A stretch of 64,000 nt of DNA, taken from NCBI GenBank assembly GCA_964639075.1, contig CAZXCB010000001.1, positions 1 through 64,000 of the forward strand. The letters are read 5' to 3'. The stretch's first letter is position 1. Each line of letters starts with the position of its first letter. Origin of the DNA: JAENVU01 sp964639075 (GTDB taxonomy: Bacteria; Actinomycetota; Acidimicrobiia; IMCC26256; JAENVU01). Made by a program: the position numbers and the translations under genes. Shown piece by piece: positions 42,576 to 49,477 of this stretch. The notes under the pieces are model-generated. The model was not told the origin of the DNA. It was given only the letters and a program-made list of their open reading frames with translations, and ran no database searches.

Positions 42576-44210
42576 TCAGGCCGTCGAGACGGCCTCGGAT
42601 GGAGGTGCGGCAGGCCGCATCGGGAGCCCGCGGCTGAAGAACAGCGCGACGAGCGCGAGCACGGCGAGCACCGACAAGGAGGCGCGGAGTCCGTCGATGC
42701 GCGCCTGCGCGTTCTCGTCGACGATCTCGGCCGCGGTCTCGTCGCTCACCCCCGCGTCCACCAACGCGGCCTCGAGGTCGGCGTCGGAGACGAACGGCAC
42801 GCCGCTCTCGAGCTGCACCTGCGCCTGCGAGCTGAGGTCGTCGGGGACGGCCGGGTTGCTCTCGATGCCGGTGAAGAACGACGCCGTCAGCGCGGACATC
42901 AGGACCGCGCCCGCGAGCGCGGTGCCGATCGAGATGCCCAGGTTGGATGCCGTGTTCTGGAGCCCGCCCACCTCGCCGCTCTGCTCGTCGGAGACCGACG
43001 AGACCGTGACCGCCCCGAGCTGTGACGCCAACGCGCCGATGCCGAGACCGGCCAGGAGCATCGGCCACGTGGTGATCTCCGGCCCGGCCCCGATGTCGAG
43101 CAGGGCGACGAAGACGACCAGGCCGAGGAACAACCCGGTGAAGCCGATCTGGGACACCCGCCGCGGCGAGGCCTGCGGGAACAGCTTCGGGACCCCGACC
43201 GCGGCGATCACGAGGGTCACCGACAAGGGCAGGAGCCGCACGCCCGTGTCGATCGCGCTGAGGCCGAGGGCGATGGACAGGAACAGCGGCACCGCGAAGA
43301 ACAGTCCGGCCTGGAGCAGGTACTGGAAGAAGAACGCGACCAGACCGGCGCGGAGCAGCGCCACGCGCAGGATCGCCGGGTCGAGCAGCGCGGGCTTGCC
43401 GGCGTCGCGGCGGTGCTGCTCCCACGCGAGGAACCCGAGCAGCACTGCGCCGCCGCCGAGCAGGAGCCAGATCACGGGCGAGACGCCCAACCACGTCGGC
43501 GCGCCGGACTTGGGCTGCACGAAGCCCCACGTACCCGAGCGCAGGATGCCGTAGACGATCAGGCCCAGCCCGAGCGCGGAGAGTGCCGTGCCGACGAGGT
43601 CGAGGCGCGCGCCCTCTTCCTTCGGCGTGTCGGCCGTGCGCCGGTTCAGCAGGAGGACCACGCCGATGATGAGGACCTCGCCCACGAACACGTAGCGCCA
43701 CGACCAGTACGTGGTGAACAGCCCACCGATCAGCGGGCCGACCCCGACCGCGATCGCACCGCCGACGGCGACGAGCCCGTAGGCCTTGGGGCGCGCGGGC
43801 GTGTCGAAGTTCGACGCGACCAGTGCCACGATCGCCGGGAGCACGAGCGCCGCGCCGGTGCCCTCGAGGAACGACCAGCCGAACAGCATGACCGGGAGGT
43901 TCGGCGAGATCGCCGTGATGAACGATCCGCACCCGTAGATCACACAGCCGATCGCGAACGCGCGCTTGCGACCGAGGATCTGACCCATCCGCCCGCCCGT
44001 GATCATCAACGATGCCATCACCAACGTGTACAGCGTGATCGCGGTCTGGATGCCGGTCACCGTCGTCCCGAGGTCCTTGGCGACCGTCGCGATCGACACG
44101 TTCATGACCGACGAGTCCAGGATCATCACGAACTGGGCCGACGCGAGCGTCAGCAGCACGAGCCTGGCCGCGGCGCTCGGGCCGGCGGTCGTTGCATTCG
44201 TGTCGGTCAA
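42576..44210 (-). CDS. MFS multidrug transporter of the DHA2 (EmrB/QacA) type
   Basis: 544 residues from a TTG at 44208-44210, preceded by GGAGG with 5-base spacing; the upstream open frame is Arg-rich. About 14 membrane segments with motif ASAQFVMILDSSVMNVSIATV in helix 1 and GGRMGQILGRKRAFAIG after helix 2. A ~70-residue polar region at about 450-515 precedes the last helix. This is the second DHA2-type carrier in the window; it differs from the 15781 gene and ends with a short cytosolic tail. The divergent gene is the Tat carotenoid oxygenase. The substrate is unknown. Confidence 0.9.
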   Translation of the reverse strand: MTDTNATTAGPSAAARLVLLTLASAQFVMILDSSVMNVSIATVAKDLGTTVTGIQTAITLYTLVMASLMITGGRMGQILGRKRAFAIGCVIYGCGSFITAISPNLPVMLFGWSFLEGTGAALVLPAIVALVASNFDTPARPKAYGLVAVGGAIAVGVGPLIGGLFTTYWSWRYVFVGEVLIIGVVLLLNRRTADTPKEEGARLDLVGTALSALGLGLIVYGILRSGTWGFVQPKSGAPTWLGVSPVIWLLLGGGAVLLGFLAWEQHRRDAGKPALLDPAILRVALLRAGLVAFFFQYLLQAGLFFAVPLFLSIALGLSAIDTGVRLLPLSVTLVIAAVGVPKLFPQASPRRVSQIGFTGLFLGLVVFVALLDIGAGPEITTWPMLLAGLGIGALASQLGAVTVSSVSDEQSGEVGGLQNTASNLGISIGTALAGAVLMSALTASFFTGIESNPAVPDDLSSQAQVQLESGVPFVSDADLEAALVDAGVSDETAAEIVDENAQARIDGLRASLSVLAVLALVALFFSRGLPMRPAAPPSEAVSTA

Positions 44211-44332
44211 GCGGGCCTCCGCGGGCCGGGTTCGGAGCGTCGCCCTGGGTGGCGGCCGGCACACAGTACGCGCGGGCCCGCGCCGGCGGCGGCCGCAGTA
44301 CATTGCCCACTCCGGTCACCGAGGGGGCACGT

Positions 44333-45835
44333 GTGAGCAGCGACATCAGCCGGCGCGACATCCTCCGCTGGTCATTGCTCGGCGGCGCCGCGATCCCGAT
44401 GACGTCGCTGCTGGCCGCGTGCGGCGGCGACGGCACGTCCTCGGCCACTCGGCGCCAGCCAGTTCCCGGCGGTCCGACCACGACCTCCGTCTCCGGAACG
44501 ACCGACGCGTGGTGGCTGCAGGGGAACTTCGCCCCCGTCACCCGGGAGGTGGAGGCGTTCGACCTCGAGGTGGTCGCGGGGGCGATCCCGCCGACGTTGC
44601 GCGGCCTCTACGTGCGCAACGGCTCGAATCCCCAGTCGGGCGACTCGACGCACTGGTTCTTCGGCGACGGCATGGTGCACGGCGTCAAGCTCGAGGACGG
44701 CACGGCCGCGTGGTACCGCAACCGCTACGTGCGCACCGCGTTGTACGAGTCGAGGACCGGTTTCGGTGAGGGTCCTCCCGGCGGCGCGGCGAACCAGTCG
44801 AACGTCTCGGCGATCTGGCACGGGGGTCGACTGCTCACCAGCGGCGAGGTCGGCCTGCCGTTCGAGCTGTCGACCGCGGATCTCGGCACGATCGGCACCC
44901 ACGACTTCGGCGGTCGCCTCACCACCGCGTTCACCGCCCACCCGAAGGTGGATCCGGCGACCGGTCGGCTCCACTTCTTCGGCTACGGGTTCACGCCGCC
45001 CTACCTCACGTACCACGTTGCTGCGCCCGACGGCACGTTGGTCTCGAGCACCGAGGTGCCCGTCGGCGCGTCCACGATGATCCACGACTTCACGATCACC
45101 GAGACCGACGCCGTGTTCTGGGAGCTCCCGGTGCTGTTCGACCTCGAGGCCGCGACCAGGTGGATCCGGGACAAGAGCTCCGGCGTCTTCCCGTACCGGT
45201 GGGCACCCGAGTACGGCGCACGCATCGGTGTGATGCCGCTCGACGGGCCCGGGACCGCGATCCGATGGTTCGACATCGACCCGTGCTACGTGTTCCACGG
45301 CGTGAACGCGCATCGCTCCGGGGACGACGTCGTGCTCGACGTGTGCCGGCTCTCCTCGATGTTCGCGCCGAACCAGCGGCTCGGCGGCGACCTGAGCCTC
45401 CGGCGATGGACGGTCGACACCGTGCGGGGCTCCGTGCGCGACGAGGTCGTCGACGCCGACCGACCGGGTGAGCTCCCGTCACGGGACCCGCGCCGCGTCG
45501 GGCGCAAGCAGCGCTACGGCTACTTCGTGCAGACGCGCGACAACCCCGACACCGTGGACCTCGGTGGCCTGGTCAAGCGCGACTACCGCACCGGCCGGGT
45601 CGAGACCTGGGACCCGGGGCCGTCGGGGCACACCGGCGAGTGGCTCTTCGTCCCCGACGGCAGCTCGGCGGACGAGGACGCCGGCTACCTGCTCACCTTC
45701 CTCTACGACGACACCCGCCGTACGAGCCAGCTCGTGATCGTGGACGCGACCGACGTCCGCGCGGGCCCCGTCGCGCGCATCGCGATCCCCCAGCGGGTCC
45801 CCTATGGCTTCCACGCCACGTGGGTCGAGGCCTGA
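44333..45835 (+). CDS. Tat-exported lipoprotein carotenoid cleavage oxygenase
   Basis: 500 residues from a GTG at 44333 with GAGGGGG upstream. The N-terminus has a twin-arginine motif (SRRDILRW) and then a lipobox SLLAACGG with Cys30, so the folded enzyme would be exported by Tat and lipid-anchored outside. The seven-bladed carotenoid oxygenase fold is clear: GLYVRNGSNP, THWFFGDGMVHGV and the four iron ligands His203 (TAHPK), His251 (MIHDF), His322 (FHGVNA) and His494 (GFHATW). Substrates of the family are carotenoids, stilbenes or lignin-like phenols with a cleavable C=C bond. An extracytoplasmic form is unusual and suggests attack on environmental aromatics such as lignostilbenes. Confidence 0.9.
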   Translation: MSSDISRRDILRWSLLGGAAIPMTSLLAACGGDGTSSATRRQPVPGGPTTTSVSGTTDAWWLQGNFAPVTREVEAFDLEVVAGAIPPTLRGLYVRNGSNPQSGDSTHWFFGDGMVHGVKLEDGTAAWYRNRYVRTALYESRTGFGEGPPGGAANQSNVSAIWHGGRLLTSGEVGLPFELSTADLGTIGTHDFGGRLTTAFTAHPKVDPATGRLHFFGYGFTPPYLTYHVAAPDGTLVSSTEVPVGASTMIHDFTITETDAVFWELPVLFDLEAATRWIRDKSSGVFPYRWAPEYGARIGVMPLDGPGTAIRWFDIDPCYVFHGVNAHRSGDDVVLDVCRLSSMFAPNQRLGGDLSLRRWTVDTVRGSVRDEVVDADRPGELPSRDPRRVGRKQRYGYFVQTRDNPDTVDLGGLVKRDYRTGRVETWDPGPSGHTGEWLFVPDGSSADEDAGYLLTFLYDDTRRTSQLVIVDATDVRAGPVARIAIPQRVPYGFHATWVEA

Positions 45836-45865
45836 ACGGACGACGCCGGGACGATCAACGGACGC

Positions 45866-45899
45866 GACGGGGCGCGGGACTCGCGTCCCGCGCCCCGTC
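45866..45899. terminator. Bidirectional terminator-like hairpin
   Basis: A perfect inverted repeat with 15-base arms (45866-45880 and 45885-45899) and a TCGC loop lies between the ends of two convergent genes. It is followed by a TCTCGTCTCG stretch instead of a pure T-run, as usual in high-GC genomes. It should stop transcription in both directions. Confidence 0.85.
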
Positions 45900-45929
45900 T
45901 CGTCTCGTCGACGGATCCCTCGGCGTCGA

Positions 45930-47138
45930 TCAGCCGAAGCTCATGTTCGGCTCGCCCCGTGCGTTCAGGCCCGTCCCCGGCGTGCACGCACCGCCGCGCG
46001 GCGTCCCGCTGTTGTAGGCCTGACGGACGCAGTTGCGCATCGCGAGCTGACCCCAGTAGCTCGCGTGGAAGTCCTCCTGGAGCTGGTACGGACCGAACAG
46101 CGTCGACGTCGTGCGGATCTGGCTGACCCACTCCGTCTTGTCCGACGCGCCCGCGGCCGTCCAGGACGACACGCCCTTCTCCTCGAGCAGACCCACCGTC
46201 TTCTCGCAGAGGCGGTGCCCGACGAGCGCGTTCTGAGCGTCGAGGATCTTCGTGTTGCTCAGCGCGGCCTGCGTCACCGCGTTGCGGACCGAGGTGTTGA
46301 ACGCGGCGAGCGCGGTGCTGTTCGCCCAGTTGGCATCCGCGTTCCATACGCCGCACCCACCGGTGCTCTGGCGCGTGTAGCCGGATTCGGAGTACCGGAT
46401 CCCCGTGCCGTTCGGGAGCGGCGACCAGTACGTCTGCACCATCAACGTGTACTGGGAGTCGGCGTAGCCGGCGTTCGCCATCGCCTGGCGGATGTTGAGG
46501 ATGCCGTTCTTGATGTTGGTGGTCTGGGCCGTCTTGTTGGCGGTGGTGAAGTTGGCGGTCACGCTCGAGTCGTCGTTGCAGTAGTTCTTCCACCATGTCG
46601 GCGACGTGAGGAAGTCGACGACGCAGCTCTGGATCAGGTCCGCGAAGTGGTAGTTGTTCGCGCCGATCAGGATCATGACCATCTTCACGTTGTGCGTCGC
46701 CGCGAAGCTCTGCAGCGCCAACGCCTGGCCCTGGCCTGCCGACCCGTTGTAGAAGTCGAGACCCGGCTTGAAGTCGCTCCCGCTCGCGTCGGTGGAGGTT
46801 TTGGCTCCTGAGCACGCGAGGTTCTGGCTGTTCACGCCGCCGCCGATGTGGATCTGCGCCGACTTCGAGCGGTGGCAGCCGCGGATCGTCTCCGCGGTGT
46901 TCGCGGCGTTGTCGTAGTACGCGGTGGAACCGAGCGCGTCGACCGTCGACGGGCTCCCGTTGGTGTTCCCGGCCCAGCGGCCGGCTTCACCCGAGATCGC
47001 GGAGTCGCCGACGCTCACGACCCACGGCGTGCCCGCGCCAGGGCCGTCGGCGGCGGCCGGACCGGAGCCGACTGCGGCGAGACCGCCCGCACTCATCACC
47101 ACTGCCGCGAGCGCGACAGTCAGACGTCGTCTTCTCAT
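45930..47138 (-). CDS. Secreted SGNH/GDSL-family hydrolase
   Basis: 402 residues from the ATG at 47136-47138. Signal peptide RRRRLTVALAAVVMSAGGLAAVG, cleavage near residue 30. The SGNH blocks are present: GDS with Ser46 (VVSVGDSAISG), a glycine in GVNSQNLACSGAK, GANN with Asn161/162, and Asp356-x-His358 (EDFHASYWGQ) in block V. Several paired cysteines suggest disulfides. Such enzymes act as esterases or lipases on sugars, lipids or polymer esters. It is convergent with the carotenoid oxygenase, separated by the strong hairpin. Confidence 0.88.
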   Translation of the reverse strand: MRRRRLTVALAAVVMSAGGLAAVGSGPAAADGPGAGTPWVVSVGDSAISGEAGRWAGNTNGSPSTVDALGSTAYYDNAANTAETIRGCHRSKSAQIHIGGGVNSQNLACSGAKTSTDASGSDFKPGLDFYNGSAGQGQALALQSFAATHNVKMVMILIGANNYHFADLIQSCVVDFLTSPTWWKNYCNDDSSVTANFTTANKTAQTTNIKNGILNIRQAMANAGYADSQYTLMVQTYWSPLPNGTGIRYSESGYTRQSTGGCGVWNADANWANSTALAAFNTSVRNAVTQAALSNTKILDAQNALVGHRLCEKTVGLLEEKGVSSWTAAGASDKTEWVSQIRTTSTLFGPYQLQEDFHASYWGQLAMRNCVRQAYNSGTPRGGACTPGTGLNARGEPNMSFG

Positions 47139-47260
47139 CTGTGATCCCCCCGGGTCACCAGGCCGCAACCGAACGTGCGGCGCCCGGCGTGGAATCTAGG
47201 GAACCCGACAGCAGGTGTCACGGACTCCCGAGCCGCTCACCGACCGCGGCGGCCGGCCGG

Positions 47261-48085
47261 TCAGCGACCGAGCAGGAACTCGACGATCGGGGTCGCGGCC
47301 GGAAACGACTTCGTCACGCCGGCGCTGAAGTAGCCCGAGTCGGTGACCATCGTGGTGCCGGTCACCGCGACCGCGGCGTCGCTGCACAGGAAGACGAGCG
47401 GGTAGGCCTGCTCCAGCGGGGTCGCCGCATCGACACCGACCGCGGCGCGGTAGTCGGACCCGAACCCGAGCCACATCTCCTTGTTGGCCTGGGCGAGCGG
47501 TGTGTCGGTGGGGCCGGGACAGATCGCGTTGATCCGGATCCCCTGCTCGAGCAACGCCATCGCCTCGCGCGCGACGTAGGCACAGATCGCCTGCTTGCTC
47601 CACATGTAGTCGGCCTTGCCCTGCTCCTGTGCCCACCGCGCGGCCGCCTCGAAGTCGGTGATGTCGAGGTACTCCTCGAGGAGCAGGAGGTTCGGTTCCC
47701 ACCCGAGGCCCGCCGCCGACGAGATGAACCCGATGGCGGAGCCGCGGGCGAGCATGCCCTTCGAGCGGAGTCGATCGATGAGATACCGGTGCCCGATGAA
47801 GTTGATCTTCTCGATGTTCGGCGTTCCGTCGGCGACGCCGGCGCACGAGAAGAGCGCGTCCACGGGCCCGCCGCACTCCTCGACCGCGGCGTCGATCGAA
47901 GCCGGGTCGGCCAGGTTCACGTGGATCGCCGTCGCACCCGGCAGCGAGATCTCGGCAAAGTCCATCGCGACGACCTCCGCGCCCGCGTCCTGCACGAGCG
48001 TCGCGACGGCCGCCCCCATCCCGCTGGCACCACCGACCACGAGGGCACGCTTGCCGTCGTAGCGAAAGGCGCTGAACAGTGCCAT
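47261..48085 (-). CDS. SDR-family oxidoreductase
   Basis: 274 residues from the ATG at 48083-48085. The cofactor loop VVGGASGMGAAVATLV at about residues 16-31, the Asn-containing strand LFSCAGVADGTP (about 78-89) and the catalytic Tyr160-x-x-x-Lys164 (YMWSK) identify a classical short-chain dehydrogenase. The C-terminal region with ICPGPTDTPLAQA is typical. Its overall form resembles coniferyl-alcohol-dehydrogenase-like SDRs, which would fit a lignin-fragment theme with the neighbouring carotenoid oxygenase, but that is a weak inference. It is divergent from the hypothetical gene at 48269. Confidence 0.87.
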   Translation of the reverse strand: MALFSAFRYDGKRALVVGGASGMGAAVATLVQDAGAEVVAMDFAEISLPGATAIHVNLADPASIDAAVEECGGPVDALFSCAGVADGTPNIEKINFIGHRYLIDRLRSKGMLARGSAIGFISSAAGLGWEPNLLLLEEYLDITDFEAAARWAQEQGKADYMWSKQAICAYVAREAMALLEQGIRINAICPGPTDTPLAQANKEMWLGFGSDYRAAVGVDAATPLEQAYPLVFLCSDAAVAVTGTTMVTDSGYFSAGVTKSFPAATPIVEFLLGR

Positions 48086-48268
48086 GGTCGTCCTCTCCTC
48101 GTTCGCGCCGCGGCGCAGGGACCGGGAGTGTGTCACGCGTGCCGGGGGGAGCCTCAACCTCGCGACCACCGACGGTGGCGGGTGGCGCGCTCGTCGGGCT
48201 CGACGAGCGCGGCGATCCCCGACGGGCGCGGACCCGGTCGGGACTGGGGAATCGTCCGGGAGCGGGGC

Positions 48269-48703
48269 ATGATAGGAGGCGTGCAGATCGAACTCGGACC
48301 GTGCTCGCCGGGCAGCGCCCGGGCCTGGGTCGAGTACGCGACGAGCACGCTCGAGCTGCTGCGCGCGCTCCCCGACGGCCAGCTTCCTGCCCACGCGCTC
48401 GACTCCTTCACCGAGCTCCTCGACCAGTGGCGCCCGATCGCGATGCGGCCGGAGCCGTTCCGATGGTCGGCCGAGCTGCCGTCGGAGCAGGTGCAGTACC
48501 TCCTCCACGCCCTCTACGTCGCCGGCACGGTCGTCGAGACCGAAGCGGAGTCCGGTCGGGCCGAGCTCCGCCCCGCCGCGGCCGACGAGTTCCACATCGT
48601 CCTCGTCCACGAGGCGTTGGCCGCGCTCGAGCACGGGAACGACGCCGACGCCCAGTTCGTCGCGCAGATGCGCAACGTCTGGGACATCGCCCGACGCGAC
48701 TGA
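48269..48703 (+). CDS. Hypothetical actinobacterial protein, all helical
   Basis: 144 residues from the ATG at 48269 with GGAGCGGGG upstream. The sequence is predicted mainly helical with acidic helix starts (GSARAWVEYATSTLELLRAL, HALDSFTELLDQWRPIAM) and no signal peptide or membrane segment. A second acidic, alanine-rich half ends LEHGNDADAQFVAQMRNVW. No motif of a known family was recognised. It stands between a divergent SDR gene and the damaged TetR gene, transcribed toward the latter. Confidence 0.6.
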   Translation: MIGGVQIELGPCSPGSARAWVEYATSTLELLRALPDGQLPAHALDSFTELLDQWRPIAMRPEPFRWSAELPSEQVQYLLHALYVAGTVVETEAESGRAELRPAAADEFHIVLVHEALAALEHGNDADAQFVAQMRNVWDIARRD

Positions 48704-48848
48704 GGGATGGCGGGTCGGCCGCGGTGCAGGCCCGCGACCCGCGAGATGGCGTTGCGCAGATGACCGAGTGGGAGGTCGACCGGGAGCACGCGACACTCTC
48801 CCCCACCTCGGCGGTGCGCGGCTGGGAGCGGCTCCCCGTGCTCACGCC

Positions 48849-49462
48849 GTGACCGAAGGCGAGCCGCTCCGGGAACGGCGGCCGTAGGACAGCCCGCTGC
48901 GCCGCACGCGCGCGGCCGAGACCCGCGAGCGCATCGTCTCGGCCGGCGCCGAGCTCCTTCACGGGTTCCCCGTCTGGAACTGGTGCGCGCTGACCGTGGG
49001 TCGCGTCGCCGAGCGGGCCGACGTGAACCAACGGACGATCTACTGCCACTTCGCGGGCGAACGCGAGTTGCGAGACGCGGTGTTCGCCCGGCTCGAGGAG
49101 GAAGCCGGTGTGGACCTCGAGGGGCTCACGCTCGAGGAGCTCACCGCGTTCACGGCTCGCGTGCTCGGGTTCGTGTCGTCGTTCCCACTCGAGTCGCGCG
49201 CACCGCGGGACGAGACTCTCGTCGTCGCCCATCGTCGCCAGCGCGACGCACTGCTCGCGGCGGCGACGCCGGCCGTGGCGGAGTGGTCCGACGCCGACCG
49301 CACGACCGCGGCGGCGATGCTGGACGTCCTGTGGAGCGTCGTCTCCTACGAGCGCCTGGTGGCCGACTGGGACCTCTCGCCGCGGCAGGCCATCGAGGCG
49401 GTCACGTGGGTCATCGGCTTGGTCGAGGACACGATCCGTACGACCGGCGACCCCGTCGCTGA
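48849..49462 (+). pseudogene. TetR-family regulator, damaged
   Basis: A TetR-type N-terminal domain is readable: TRAAETRERIVSAGAELLHG, then the recognition segment LTVGRVAERADVNQRTIYCHF. A GTG at 48849 could start the protein, but an in-frame TAG at 48885-48887 follows twelve codons later. Downstream of it there is no ATG, GTG or TTG before the middle of the helix-turn-helix (GTG at 48996). At the other end the frame runs past the expected ~200 residues without a stop, deep into the convergent formate dehydrogenase gene; a TGA in another frame sits at 49460-49462, where I place the end. Both ends together suggest a decayed gene, or two base errors. Confidence 0.55.
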
Positions 49463-49477
49463 ACCGCTCCCGCGGGT

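Noticed and set aside
40222..44541. A 1439-residue minus-strand open frame covering the secreted hydrolase, the small exported gene and part of the DHA2 gene
   Set aside because: Only the part from 41988 downward is hydrolase-like; the rest is an Arg/Pro-rich shadow of two well-supported genes in another frame. High G+C makes long stop-free shadows common.
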